A stretch of DNA of 52,401 nt, taken from Bacillota bacterium (lineage in GTDB: Bacteria; Bacillota; Clostridia; Christensenellales; Pumilibacteraceae). This document shows, in pieces, positions 31,600 to 41,156 of this stretch. The stretch is taken from positions 1 through 52,401 of the forward strand of contig WQVM01000003.1 of the NCBI GenBank assembly GCA_009783985.1, given 5' to 3'. A program made the position numbers and the translations under genes. The notes under the pieces were generated by a model that ran no database searches, was not told where the DNA came from, and saw only the letters and a list, made by a program, of their open reading frames with translations. Each line of letters starts with the position of its first letter. Position 1 is the stretch's first letter.

Positions 31600-34500
31600 A
31601 TGATTAATAGAAAACAAAACGATAGGCTTATTGATAAAATTGTCAAGCTAGAAGTTGTATATAAAGAGTATCTTGTGGCAGAGAGAGAGACAGTGGTTTT
31701 TGAAATTGCGGAGTTGGGGAAAAGTTATCCATTGGATTTTGAGACAAAGTATGTGCCACCAGATGCGAAGACTTATCGTCCTATTAAGATAGGCGACAAG
31801 TGGGGTGGTGAGTTTTGTTATGCTTGGTTTGGAGCGAGTATCGCTCAACCATCTTCTTTTAAGGGAAAGAGGGTCTATTTAGAAAGTCATTGCGGTGCAC
31901 TGGAGAGTCTTGTTTACGTGAATGCTGTTCCTTTTGGCATGTTTGACGACCATGATAACAATCCGCAAAGGCTACACAAGTATTTGCCGTTAGAGTTTAG
32001 TAATGACATGGTGAGGGTAGATGTTGAAGCATATGCGAGTCATACCATAGCAGGCACTCATCCTTACGAAAAGCCGTTCACAAATGGTTCGCATCAAAAT
32101 ATGGGTTCAGAAAGGAAATACGGTGGATTTTATTTGGTTGTTTTTAATAAGTCGGTCGAAAGATTTTTAGATAATCTAAAGCTCTTAAATAGTTTGTACG
32201 GTGCACTTGCAGAAAACGATTTTTATAAAGCGGAACTTATAGCATGTTATGAAAAGATTTTTATTCTCGTGGATTTGATGCCTAGTGAGGGTGTGAGCAA
32301 TCTTGATTTGGATGCAGCATCAAAAATCATAGAAGGCTATCTGAGTGTCGCAGGCAATAAAGGGAAAGATTATCGCGTAGGAATTATAGGTCATAGCCAC
32401 TTAGATACGGCATGGTTGTGGCCGGTAGAGGAAACTAAGCGCAAAGCGGCACGCACGGCTGCTACAGCTGTGCGCTTGCTCAAAAAATATGATAAGTATA
32501 AATTTATAATGAGTAGTGTTGTACACTTGGATTGGATAAAAAATAGCTATCCGGCTTTATTTGAAGATATTAAAAGATTGGTGGCGCAAGGGAGATTTGA
32601 GCCAAACGGTGCAGCGTGGGTAGAATATGATTGTAATTTAACGGGTGGAGAGGCTATGATACGCCAATTTGTTATGGGGCAGAAATTTTTGGAGCGGGAG
32701 TTTGGGTATCGTGCCGATTGTTTTTGGCTTCCAGACACATTTGGTTATTCAGCTGCACTTCCACAAATTATGCAAAAATGCGGAGTTAAATATTTTTTTA
32801 CAACAAAATTAAGTTGGAATGACACAAACAAATTTCCCTACGATGCTTTTGTTTGGGAAGGAATAGATGGCAATAAAGTAACGGCATGCTTTAATACCAT
32901 TCATTGTTATGCGGAGCCTCGCACTATAGTTGAAAAAGCTAATGCAATTCAATCTAAGCATACGCAAGATCGGACATTGATCGCATATGGTTTTGGTGAC
33001 GGCGGCGGCGGTCCAGATGCGAAAATGGTGGAATATGCTATCCGTTGTGAAGATATGCCGCACATTCCAAAAACAAGACATACCACTATATCGGAATATA
33101 TGCGGGGATTTGATGATTCTAAACTTCCAATATATGCAGGAGATTTGTATTTAGAATTACACAGAGGGACTTTTACGGCAATACATGATATAAAGCGAAC
33201 AAATCGAAAACTTGAAATAGCTTTACATGATTTAGAATATGTCTGCTCGGCAACAGGAAGTTTTGCATATAAAGCAAAGATTGACAACTTATATAAAATA
33301 TTGTTGCTTAATCAGTTTCACGATATTTTACCTGGTACTTGTATCACAGAAGTTAATAATGTTGCTGTTGCCGAAAATAATCAAGCATTAGAAGAAGCTA
33401 GAGTACTTACAATAGAGTTGCTAACGAATAACATTGCCGAGAAAAATCTTATTACACTAATTAATACACTTAGCTTTAATCGCAAGGGAAGTTTTGAGAT
33501 AGAAGGTGCTTATGATTTTCAAGGTGTTCCGTGTTATAGATATACGGACATAGACGGGAATATCAAAACAGTTGTTAAGACGAATATATTAGCTTTTGGT
33601 TGTGTTGCATTAAGAACGGATAATAAAGAGCAAGCAAACAAAAACTCAAGATTCAAATTTAAGAGAGCTAAGCATAGCAGACTTTCAACACCTTGTTTGT
33701 CTGTCAAATTTGATGAAAATATGCGGATTATCAGCATGGTAGATAAGGTGGCAGATAGAGAACTTGCGTCTGGCGTGCTTAACGACTTGGTGTTATATAG
33801 AGATGTGCCACTTTTGTGGGACAATTGGGATATTGATGCGGATTATAAATTTAAGGGGAAGTCGTGTCGTATCCAAACAATTGAAGAAGTAGTAAACAAT
33901 GAATATGAGTTTCGTTTGCGTTGTTTCTATGAAGTAGGGAAAAGCAGTAAATTAACGCAAGATATAGTATTTAGAGCGGACACAACGGCGGTTGATTTTG
34001 TAAGCAAACTAGAGTGGAGCGACAGGCACTACCTTCTTAAAGCTGAATTTGATACGACTGTTTTTGCGAGAACTTGTCGTGTTGAAACACAATTTGGTCA
34101 TATTGAAAAAAATGTTCTTGATAATACGAGTGAGCAACAAGCCATGTTTGAGGTCTGCAATCATAAATGGACGGATTTATCTGAGCCTAATTATGGTGCT
34201 ACTCTTATCAATGATTGTAAGTATGGAATAAGTGTTAAGCGTGGCAAAATGGGACTTACCTTAATTAAAGGCGGAGCCAAACCTGATTATTCTGCAGATG
34301 CCGGAATTAAATATTTTAATTATTGTTTTGCGCCGCATAGTGGTGGTTTTAGCTTTGATTCTGTAATTAAAAAAGCGTATGAATACAATATTCCACCAAT
34401 AGTAATCAATGGCAACATAAACTTGAAACCCATAGTAATTAGCAGCAATCCTGCCGTAATTATAGAAACTGTTAAGCCTGCTGAAGATGGAGATTGTGTT

Positions 34501-34683
34501 GTGCTTAGATTGTATGAATGTGAAGGAAACTATGCCAAAACCACTTTAAGTTTTGATAGAGACTATGTCATAAAAGAATGCAACTTACTTGAAGAGAATA
34601 TGGGCAAAAAAATAAAAGGTAAGGATTATAATCTAAAATTAAAACCGTTTGAGATAGTTACAATTAAACTTGAACAGTTCTAA
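31600..34683 (+). CDS. alpha-mannosidase, glycoside hydrolase family 38
   Basis: A 1027-residue cytosolic GH38 enzyme of the Ams1-like long type, releasing mannose from alpha-mannosides. An N-terminal beta domain (GEFCYAWFGASIAQPSSFKGK) precedes the catalytic part: zinc-site GHSHLDTAWLWPVEET near residue 264, the nucleophile region FWLPDTFGYSAALPQ near 375, LELHRGTFTAIHDIKRTNR, and the zinc His in LLNQFHDILPGTCITEV. The beta-sandwich C-terminus follows. No signal peptide. The frame is open 54 codons upstream to TTG 31438, but those encode an unrelated hydrophobic stretch and contain the promoter, so ATG 31600 is chosen. No Shine-Dalgarno site. It suggests import of mannose-containing oligosaccharides. 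Confidence 0.93.
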   Translation: MINRKQNDRLIDKIVKLEVVYKEYLVAERETVVFEIAELGKSYPLDFETKYVPPDAKTYRPIKIGDKWGGEFCYAWFGASIAQPSSFKGKRVYLESHCGALESLVYVNAVPFGMFDDHDNNPQRLHKYLPLEFSNDMVRVDVEAYASHTIAGTHPYEKPFTNGSHQNMGSERKYGGFYLVVFNKSVERFLDNLKLLNSLYGALAENDFYKAELIACYEKIFILVDLMPSEGVSNLDLDAASKIIEGYLSVAGNKGKDYRVGIIGHSHLDTAWLWPVEETKRKAARTAATAVRLLKKYDKYKFIMSSVVHLDWIKNSYPALFEDIKRLVAQGRFEPNGAAWVEYDCNLTGGEAMIRQFVMGQKFLEREFGYRADCFWLPDTFGYSAALPQIMQKCGVKYFFTTKLSWNDTNKFPYDAFVWEGIDGNKVTACFNTIHCYAEPRTIVEKANAIQSKHTQDRTLIAYGFGDGGGGPDAKMVEYAIRCEDMPHIPKTRHTTISEYMRGFDDSKLPIYAGDLYLELHRGTFTAIHDIKRTNRKLEIALHDLEYVCSATGSFAYKAKIDNLYKILLLNQFHDILPGTCITEVNNVAVAENNQALEEARVLTIELLTNNIAEKNLITLINTLSFNRKGSFEIEGAYDFQGVPCYRYTDIDGNIKTVVKTNILAFGCVALRTDNKEQANKNSRFKFKRAKHSRLSTPCLSVKFDENMRIISMVDKVADRELASGVLNDLVLYRDVPLLWDNWDIDADYKFKGKSCRIQTIEEVVNNEYEFRLRCFYEVGKSSKLTQDIVFRADTTAVDFVSKLEWSDRHYLLKAEFDTTVFARTCRVETQFGHIEKNVLDNTSEQQAMFEVCNHKWTDLSEPNYGATLINDCKYGISVKRGKMGLTLIKGGAKPDYSADAGIKYFNYCFAPHSGGFSFDSVIKKAYEYNIPPIVINGNINLKPIVISSNPAVIIETVKPAEDGDCVVLRLYECEGNYAKTTLSFDRDYVIKECNLLEENMGKKIKGKDYNLKLKPFEIVTIKLEQF

Positions 34684-34689
34684 TAAAAA

Positions 34690-35076
34690 ATGGAAGAATT
34701 CAAGAAAAAAACATGTCGAAAATGTGGCTCACAAGAGAATGTTAAGTGGGGCAAGAGAAATGGCGTACAGTGTCATAGATGTAAGCAATGCGGCTTTCAA
34801 TTTACTATAGAAGTTGAACGCCGTGCTCGTGTAGATGAGTGTCGTGCAATCACTCTTCATGCATGGGGTTTTTCATTTCGTGCAATAGGAAAATTAATGA
34901 GTTATCACCATACAGCAATAATGCGTTGGATTAATGAGCGTGCAGCGAAAAATGATGATAATTTGCCACTGATTGATTTAGAAGAGTTGTATAATTTTGC
35001 TATGTCCCAAAAAAAAGGCAAAGAAATTGCGGCAAAAATTGAATTACTAATGAAATCACAAGTAAACCCAGTCTAA
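34690..35076 (+). CDS. orphan IS1 InsA-like zinc-ribbon/HTH protein
   Basis: A 128-residue protein with a four-Cys zinc ribbon (CRKCGSQENVKWGKRNG then CHRCKQCGFQF) and a helix-turn-helix (AITLHAWGFSFRAIGKLM; HHTAIMRWINE) in the arrangement of InsA, the small first protein of IS1 elements. The C-terminal helix (~95-128) is extra. No InsB transposase frame and no terminal repeats are nearby, and it sits six nucleotides after the mannosidase stop. It may be an IS1 remnant or a domesticated DNA-binding regulator of the island. Confidence 0.65.
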   Translation: MEEFKKKTCRKCGSQENVKWGKRNGVQCHRCKQCGFQFTIEVERRARVDECRAITLHAWGFSFRAIGKLMSYHHTAIMRWINERAAKNDDNLPLIDLEELYNFAMSQKKGKEIAAKIELLMKSQVNPV

Positions 35077-35130
35077 TTTTTACATACAAGAATACCATTA
35101 CTTTTGCACCATGAATATTTTAATTTTATA

Positions 35131-35159
35131 TTGACACACCAGATATGGTATGTTATAAT
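35131..35159 (+). promoter_or_regulatory. consensus promoter of the nanE operon
   Basis: TTGACA (35131-35136), 17-bp spacer, TATAAT (35154-35159). Both hexamers are perfect. The start is expected at about 35166, at the edge of an operator-like palindrome. Confidence 0.85.
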
Positions 35160-35166
35160 GATTTTA

Positions 35167-35181
35167 TGAAAATAATTTTCA
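35167..35181. promoter_or_regulatory. operator-like palindrome at the nanE start point
   Basis: TGAAAATAATTTTCA, a perfect 7-1-7 palindrome directly downstream of the predicted transcription start. A perfect promoter needs a repressor; the RpiR-type protein at the operon's end is the natural candidate (inference). Confidence 0.55.
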
Positions 35182-35225
35182 AAAAAATGCCGTAATATGA
35201 AAAAAACTATCAAATAGAGGGGTTA

Positions 35226-35894
35226 ATGGAATTAGAGCGAGGTCTAATAATATCTTGTCAAGCGGCCGAGGGTGAGCCACTACATGGACTGGGGCTTATG
35301 AGTCATTTTGCACATGCTGCCGTTTTGGGGGGTGCCGTTGGAATTAGAGCCTTGTGCGAAGATATTGAATCAATAAAAAAACAGGTCGATGTGCCGATTA
35401 TCGGTCTAGTTAAAAAGAATTATCCTGGAAGTAGTGTTTATATCACGCCTACTATTGTGGAAGTCGATGCATTAATTGCTAGTGGGTGCGACTGTATTGC
35501 ACTGGATGCCACAATGAGACCACGACATGGGGGCGTAACCCTAGAACAGCTTGTCAGTCATATCCGAAATAATGCACCTGCTGTCAAAATAATGGCGGAT
35601 ATTGCAATTGAAGAAGAAGCAAAAAATGCTGAGAGACTAGGGTTTGATTATATTGGGACAACTCTTTACGGATATACAGAACAAACTAACGGATTAAGAG
35701 CACCTAACTACAAGTTTATCAAAAGAGTTACAGCAATTATAAAAAATTCCAAAGTAATTGTAGAAGGTGGAATTTGGGAAACGAAACAGATTAAAAAAGT
35801 AGTTAAGTTAAATCCTTATGCCATTGTGATAGGTTCGGCAATTACTCGTCCGTCAGAAATTGTTAAGAGATTTTCGGGATATGTTAAATTATGA
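35226..35894 (+). CDS. nanE: N-acetylmannosamine-6-phosphate 2-epimerase
   Basis: A 222-residue cytosolic TIM-barrel enzyme converting ManNAc-6-P to GlcNAc-6-P. Family sequence is clear: LIISCQAAEGEPLHG, GAVGIRALCEDIESIK, PIIGLVKKNYPGSSVYITPT, CDCIALDATMRPRHGG, KIMADIAIEEEAKNAERLG, DYIGTTLYGYT and VIVEGGIWETKQ. Shine-Dalgarno GAGGGG lies three to four nucleotides before the ATG. It heads an operon and overlaps the next gene by four nucleotides (ATGA). NanA (sialate lyase) is missing nearby, so the source of ManNAc is not shown to be sialic acid. Confidence 0.95.
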   Translation: MELERGLIISCQAAEGEPLHGLGLMSHFAHAAVLGGAVGIRALCEDIESIKKQVDVPIIGLVKKNYPGSSVYITPTIVEVDALIASGCDCIALDATMRPRHGGVTLEQLVSHIRNNAPAVKIMADIAIEEEAKNAERLGFDYIGTTLYGYTEQTNGLRAPNYKFIKRVTAIIKNSKVIVEGGIWETKQIKKVVKLNPYAIVIGSAITRPSEIVKRFSGYVKL

Positions 35895-37414
35895 GTACAA
35901 GTCGAAAAAAAATAATTTACCTTCCGCTTGATGAGAGACCGTGTAATTTTGATTTCCCGACACAAATGCTTGGGGACGATAATAAAGAATTTTTTATTGC
36001 TAGACCGTCTCGAGAGATAATGGGTGAAAAAAAGATTGCTGCTGATTTTGAAGAAATTTTGCGATGGCTTATTCGAGAAAGCAAAGATGCGTATGCCGCT
36101 ATAATCTCAATTGATACCCTGGTATATGGTGGTATAGTGCCATCGCGTCTGCATAATTTAGATAAAGAAACTTTAGTTTCACGCCTTGGGATACTAGACA
36201 AGTTAAAGAAAGCAAATAAGAAACTAAAAATATATGCGTTTAATTTGATTATGCGATGCCCGCAATATTCATCAAGTGACGAAGAGCCGGAGTATTACGA
36301 AACTTGTGGTGAAGAAATCTGGAAGCTAGGTGTCATCGAGCACAAAACTGAATTAGGTATAGCATCTCAAGCGGAGATAGATACTGTCAAATTGCTTAGG
36401 CAAAAAACAAAAATACATCTTGAAGATTACCTAGCTCGTCGAAAGCAAAATGTAAGTGTAAATATTGCAGTAATTGACAAGGTTGGGAAAAGCGTTGATT
36501 TCCTGATTATTCCGCAAGATGACAGTAGTGTGTATGGTTATATTGCAAAAGACCAAACTGCTGTCAGACAGCATGTAAAAAACACCAACAATGGACTTAA
36601 TGTGTTGATTTATCCCGGAGCCGACGAAGTCGGGATGACTCTACTGGCGCGTGTAGTTAATCAAAGCAAAAATACGCAACCTACAGTTTCTATCACATAT
36701 TCTTCAGTGTTAGCACACACGGTTGTGCCCCTATATGAGGATAGATTGCTTGGTGAAAGTGTAAAATATCAAATATTGGCAGCAGGCGGCATTGTTGTAG
36801 AAAGGTCGACAGACAGTGACATTGATCTATTAATAAATGCGCCGTCAGGCAATATGAAAAGTGTGGGGGAGAATCACACAATCAGCAGAGAATATGACAT
36901 AGAAAGAAATCTTTGTGAGTTTGTCGAAAAGCTGAGTTATCTTATTTCCCAAAATCATCTTGTTGCTGTTGCTGATGTTGCTTTTGTTAATGGTGGAGAC
37001 TTAGAGCTAGTAAAGATGATGTCGCAAAAAGAACTTATGTTTAAGGTTGCGGCATATAGTGGATGGAATACCTCGGGCAACACTCTTGGAACAGCTATAA
37101 CCCAATCGATGCTTGCAAGGCATTTTGGTATGGGAGAAACACATTTGCGTTTTTTGGCACTTCGTTATTTTGAAGATGTAGGTTATTGCTCTTATGTCAA
37201 AAAATATATGTGTGACAATATATTGCCAGAGTTAGGTCTTAATTACTTTGATAGCGGACAAGCTAGGGGTATTGTTTCAGAGAAAGTAAAGGAAGAGATA
37301 GAAAAATTTGTGGCAACAAATTTACCCGAAGTGACTGCCAGATATAAAATAAAAGATTGTTATATGCCATGGCGGCGTATGTTTGAAACAGGATTACAAA
37401 TCATAGAACAATAA
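35891..37414 (+). CDS. DUF4127-family protein
   Basis: A 507-residue cytosolic protein matching DUF4127: start KKIIYLPLDERPCNFDFPTQML, AAIISIDTLVYGGIVPSRLH, LKIYAFNLIMRCPQYSSSDEEPEYYE, IPQDDSSVYGYIAKDQ, IYPGADEVGMTLLARV, DVAFVNGGDLELVKMM and SGWNTSGNTLGTAITQ. The many conserved Asp, Glu, His and Arg residues look enzymatic, and in Firmicutes the family is often found with sugar-utilisation genes, but no activity has been shown that I know of. Overlaps nanE by four nucleotides, so co-translated. Confidence 0.85.
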   Translation: MSTSRKKIIYLPLDERPCNFDFPTQMLGDDNKEFFIARPSREIMGEKKIAADFEEILRWLIRESKDAYAAIISIDTLVYGGIVPSRLHNLDKETLVSRLGILDKLKKANKKLKIYAFNLIMRCPQYSSSDEEPEYYETCGEEIWKLGVIEHKTELGIASQAEIDTVKLLRQKTKIHLEDYLARRKQNVSVNIAVIDKVGKSVDFLIIPQDDSSVYGYIAKDQTAVRQHVKNTNNGLNVLIYPGADEVGMTLLARVVNQSKNTQPTVSITYSSVLAHTVVPLYEDRLLGESVKYQILAAGGIVVERSTDSDIDLLINAPSGNMKSVGENHTISREYDIERNLCEFVEKLSYLISQNHLVAVADVAFVNGGDLELVKMMSQKELMFKVAAYSGWNTSGNTLGTAITQSMLARHFGMGETHLRFLALRYFEDVGYCSYVKKYMCDNILPELGLNYFDSGQARGIVSEKVKEEIEKFVATNLPEVTARYKIKDCYMPWRRMFETGLQIIEQ

Positions 37415-37432
37415 AAAGGAAAATAGCAAACA

Positions 37433-40400
37433 ATGAAAAAAAACTACAAAAAACTAATTGCTGCAGTATTTGCATTGGTTATGGGATTTACTTTTTATTC
37501 AAATGCCTTTTCTTTATTGTCGGCATCGGCAAGCGGATTTAGTGTTGGAATAACTATCGATGGGGTGACTTTTGGAAGCTCAATCACGATAGATCAGTGG
37601 GACCCTATCGAATTTTCAGATCACACTACCGGGGCTAGTACAAGTACCGATGTAAGAGAGCGCATAATTACGATAGGAGCTAACGACACCGTAATGTATA
37701 CGCCTAACTGGATTTTTAATACATCTAGGCGTTTTGGGGCACATCTTACCGAGATAACAGCCGAATTTACAGAAGAAAGCAATCGTTTTAGAATTATTGC
37801 AATTGTCGAGAACCCTGATTTGACTACCCAGCAAATAATTCCAGCGGGTGGATTTGCGATATCAATACCGACACAAGATGTTCCCTCAAATTGGACAGTC
37901 GGAGCTATTATCGGTGTTCAAAATAGACCTGCAACAGTAAGTTTCCCTAGAGTTGTTGTTGATGTAACTCATTCAGATAATGCAAATGTAGGCAATAGAG
38001 TTGCCGTAGGACAATGTGTTTCGTTTGCCGAACCGGCTGAAGGAGCATTTAGTCGTACTCACAACATACGCGATGATGCAACAAGTGCTATTAACAGAGA
38101 TAGAAGAGAGCGGGGTGTACACTATTATGACTATATGTGGAGACCGACTACAAGCTCAAATATGTGGGGTACGGAAATAATCTTTACCGTCAATCCCACA
38201 ACATATCAGTTTGAGGTTATGCGGTTTAGACCATTTGGCTATGGCGGACAACAAGGCATACCTATACCTTACAACTCTTTTGCTCTTTCCGCATTTGGCA
38301 GAAACATTAGAGGATTCTTAGAAGAGGATACCAGGTTTTCTATGGGCGACAAGGTAGAGCTGGTTGGTATTGATTTTCTTAGAGGGATTGTTGCTACTAA
38401 TACTTTTGAAAACAGGATTACTTTTGTAAATCCGACCAATGCTAGTCCTGCTCCGTCAGGCAACACTCTCTTAAATGCTAATCAGCTTGCGGACAGAGAG
38501 GAGCCGGGCAGCGTATTTAGCGATGGCACAACAGCATTTTTCCCTGGATTTAGAGGTCCTGGTGATTTAATTGCTTTTACTGAACAATGGAGACCGTTTT
38601 CTAGTTCGACAAGTTTCCCTGGTCTTCCACTAACTAACATTTGGGGTTGGGAAGTAGCTATCAGTAGCGAGGGTGTTGTTGTAGAAAGTGCGCAAAACAT
38701 AACAGTTTTTCCTGCAGGGGGATTTGTTCTTAGTGGCAATGGCGATAGTGCGAGCTGGCTTGCAAGCAATGTTTCTATGGGGGCGACTGTTGTGCGTGAC
38801 AACAGAACACTTACAGTTACTACAACATTAGCAAGTTATCTTGCAGCGATTAATGCCGAACGCGAACAAGCACTTGTGACTCTTGCGGACAGACAAGCTA
38901 ATATGTTTGATATTGACTATGACCGTGCTCATGCGATTGCAAACGAAAATGACGGCGAATTAACAGATTTAATTGGAAGAATACAAACGATCATTGATCT
39001 CAATCCGCAGTATGGCGAGTCAGGATATTTTAGAGCGATGATTGATTTTAACAATTACTTGCAACGGTCGCAAGTATTGGTTGAGGAGCTTAGGGCACTC
39101 ATGTTTGAGTCTCGCATTGTTGACTCAAGGGCAGTTTGGCATCGCCCCAATATGCTGAGAACAGAAGAAAGCCTAGACGGAATCAGGGCTACTTTGCAAA
39201 AATTTAAGGATAATAATATTAACTTAATTTTTGTAGAAACAAAACGAAATGGTTTTGTTAAGTTCGACCCCGCAGGAACACCGCTTGAAGGTGTTTTCCC
39301 GATGCATCCTACGGTAGACTTTTGTTACGCTCCATACCCTGACTATTTTACTGCATTTACTTCAGAAGCTTACAAATTAGGTATCGAAGTTCATGCATGG
39401 TTTCATATATTCTATGTGGGTCAAAGAGGTTCGCCCTCAGAGGTGTGGCTCAACAATCCTACATGGCGTTCTTATTTGTCTAATGGTGAAATAGCCGCAC
39501 CGCTAGGCACATCAGATTTTGATTATCTTTGGATAGACCCCTCGCAACCTGGTTATCACGAAGTGTTGTTTGACTTAACTAGGGAAGTAGCAAGAAGAGC
39601 ACCCACAATTAGAGGAATCAATATTGACTATATCCGTTACAATGTAAGCAGAAGAACACTTCATACACAAACCAACTCAACAACAAATTACGACACAGGG
39701 TATAGTGTTCATTCTATTACTAAATTTGCACGAGATATGGGTTATACTGACCATATTAATGTCAACTCAACAAACTTTGCTCAATTGCGAGCTCAAATCA
39801 ATTCTTTGTTTGACCCAGCTGCGGTAGGAAATGCTTTGGCAGAAAGGGCGTTTACTGATTGGAAACAATGGAGAGCAGATCAAATTTCGGGCTTTGTTCA
39901 GCAATTATCCGAAGTAATTAAAGAACTTCCGGGAAACTTAATGCTTTCGACGGCAATTTTCCCCGGCAATGAAGGATTCCTTGGTTTCCGTCACGACAGA
40001 ATGCAACATTGGCGCAGATGGGCAGAAAGCGGTTGGTTGTGTATGACAACACCTATGGCATATTCGCCTAATGCTGCTATCGTAGGATCTCAAATTGCCA
40101 GCATGGTGTCAAGCGTGCGCGGTCTTACATTTAATTATGCGGGACTTGCACCAAGCTATCAAGGCTTGCCTGACTTCTCTAATATAGACCAAATCTCTGC
40201 AGCACTTGCAGGACAGTCACTTGGTTATGTTATATTCGCAAGTCAAAACATCCTATTCCAAGATCATGTCGAAAGATTGCTTAGAGCCAGCTTTAATAGA
40301 CGGGAAGCATATTTGCCGCACGAAGCACCTGATATTATTATTAGAGCTATTTTGCAAGACTCGTTAAGAAAAGCCGATGATTTGTATATTCCGGGCAATG

Positions 40401-41086
40401 CAATGACCCAAGCACAAAGAGCGGCACTTGAAGCTAGGTACGAGGCAATTATGGAAATGAACACAGGAAGTGCATTCCATGTTTATGCTACTATGAATGC
40501 CGTTGTCGCATTAAGGAATATTATAGCACAAAATGTTAATCCGTATGCTGCAGCACCAGCTAACCACAGAATTCGCGATGACTTGGATTTGCTTATATCA
40601 GTTTTGGATATTCATGTATCACGACTAATGATTGCTGCAGGAGACTGGATTCCTGTTGAAACACGGACTCGTCCTACCCCGCTTGAGTTTAGTGTTGTCG
40701 GAACATTGTTTGCAAGAGAGTTTTCTTTAGCAACAAGCTACGAAGTAGGCAGACCAATAACAATAAACATGGCAGATTTGTTTGGTTTTGAAAATGACCC
40801 TAATTTTAGTTTTGCAGATGTCAATATTACGGCTGACCGTATTGGGCTTTCGGGAGGAGTATTTACTTGGACACCTACAGTAGAAGGTGAAGTAACATTG
40901 AGATTTACTGCATCTATAGGTACACAGTCAGAAACAGTTGACCTAACTCTAAATATTGTAAGAGCAACAACCCAAGTCTATGACCCTAGTAGCTGTGGTT
41001 GTGGCGGAAGTTCGGTTTCGACTGTAGCCTGGTTATTATTGATTGCGAGTGCGGCATTTGCAGTAATACTAGTCAAAAGAAAATAA
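37433..41086 (+). CDS. secreted GHL10-type glycoside hydrolase with C-terminal anchor
   Basis: A 1217-residue surface enzyme. Signal peptide (MKKNYKKLIAAVFALVMGF..., cut near 34), then two related beta-rich modules (~35-470) with IPAGGFAISIPT and FPAGGFVLSGNG, a helical link (~470-555), and a GHL10-like TIM barrel (~560-900): IVDSRAVWHRPNM, NINLIFVETKRNG, YKLGIEVHAWFHIFY, LWIDPSQPGYHEVL, RGINIDYIRYN, GWLCMTTPMAYSP. After a helical region, an Ig/cadherin-like domain (~1105-1180) and an end SSCGCGGSSVSTVAWLL... with one TM and RK tail. GHL10 enzymes are suspected hydrolases of cell-wall or host glycans; the substrate is unknown. Shine-Dalgarno AAAGGA is 12 nt from the ATG. Confidence 0.85.
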   Translation: MKKNYKKLIAAVFALVMGFTFYSNAFSLLSASASGFSVGITIDGVTFGSSITIDQWDPIEFSDHTTGASTSTDVRERIITIGANDTVMYTPNWIFNTSRRFGAHLTEITAEFTEESNRFRIIAIVENPDLTTQQIIPAGGFAISIPTQDVPSNWTVGAIIGVQNRPATVSFPRVVVDVTHSDNANVGNRVAVGQCVSFAEPAEGAFSRTHNIRDDATSAINRDRRERGVHYYDYMWRPTTSSNMWGTEIIFTVNPTTYQFEVMRFRPFGYGGQQGIPIPYNSFALSAFGRNIRGFLEEDTRFSMGDKVELVGIDFLRGIVATNTFENRITFVNPTNASPAPSGNTLLNANQLADREEPGSVFSDGTTAFFPGFRGPGDLIAFTEQWRPFSSSTSFPGLPLTNIWGWEVAISSEGVVVESAQNITVFPAGGFVLSGNGDSASWLASNVSMGATVVRDNRTLTVTTTLASYLAAINAEREQALVTLADRQANMFDIDYDRAHAIANENDGELTDLIGRIQTIIDLNPQYGESGYFRAMIDFNNYLQRSQVLVEELRALMFESRIVDSRAVWHRPNMLRTEESLDGIRATLQKFKDNNINLIFVETKRNGFVKFDPAGTPLEGVFPMHPTVDFCYAPYPDYFTAFTSEAYKLGIEVHAWFHIFYVGQRGSPSEVWLNNPTWRSYLSNGEIAAPLGTSDFDYLWIDPSQPGYHEVLFDLTREVARRAPTIRGINIDYIRYNVSRRTLHTQTNSTTNYDTGYSVHSITKFARDMGYTDHINVNSTNFAQLRAQINSLFDPAAVGNALAERAFTDWKQWRADQISGFVQQLSEVIKELPGNLMLSTAIFPGNEGFLGFRHDRMQHWRRWAESGWLCMTTPMAYSPNAAIVGSQIASMVSSVRGLTFNYAGLAPSYQGLPDFSNIDQISAALAGQSLGYVIFASQNILFQDHVERLLRASFNRREAYLPHEAPDIIIRAILQDSLRKADDLYIPGNAMTQAQRAALEARYEAIMEMNTGSAFHVYATMNAVVALRNIIAQNVNPYAAAPANHRIRDDLDLLISVLDIHVSRLMIAAGDWIPVETRTRPTPLEFSVVGTLFAREFSLATSYEVGRPITINMADLFGFENDPNFSFADVNITADRIGLSGGVFTWTPTVEGEVTLRFTASIGTQSETVDLTLNIVRATTQVYDPSSCGCGGSSVSTVAWLLLIASAAFAVILVKRK

Positions 41087-41119
41087 GTAAATTTCAAAGT
41101 TTTACACTAAAAACATTTG

Positions 41120-41134
41120 TGTCGCTAAGCGACA
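41120..41134 (+). promoter_or_regulatory. small hairpin between hydrolase and lipoprotein
   Basis: TGTCGCTAAGCGACA, six base pairs and a three-nucleotide loop, no T run. It may stabilise mRNA ends. The ribosome site AAGGAG follows. Confidence 0.5.
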
Positions 41135-41156
41135 TGATTATAAAGGAGTAAATTAC

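Noticed and set aside
34684-35130. Complete IS1 element
   Set aside because: No InsB frame, no frameshift window and no terminal inverted repeats around the InsA-like gene.
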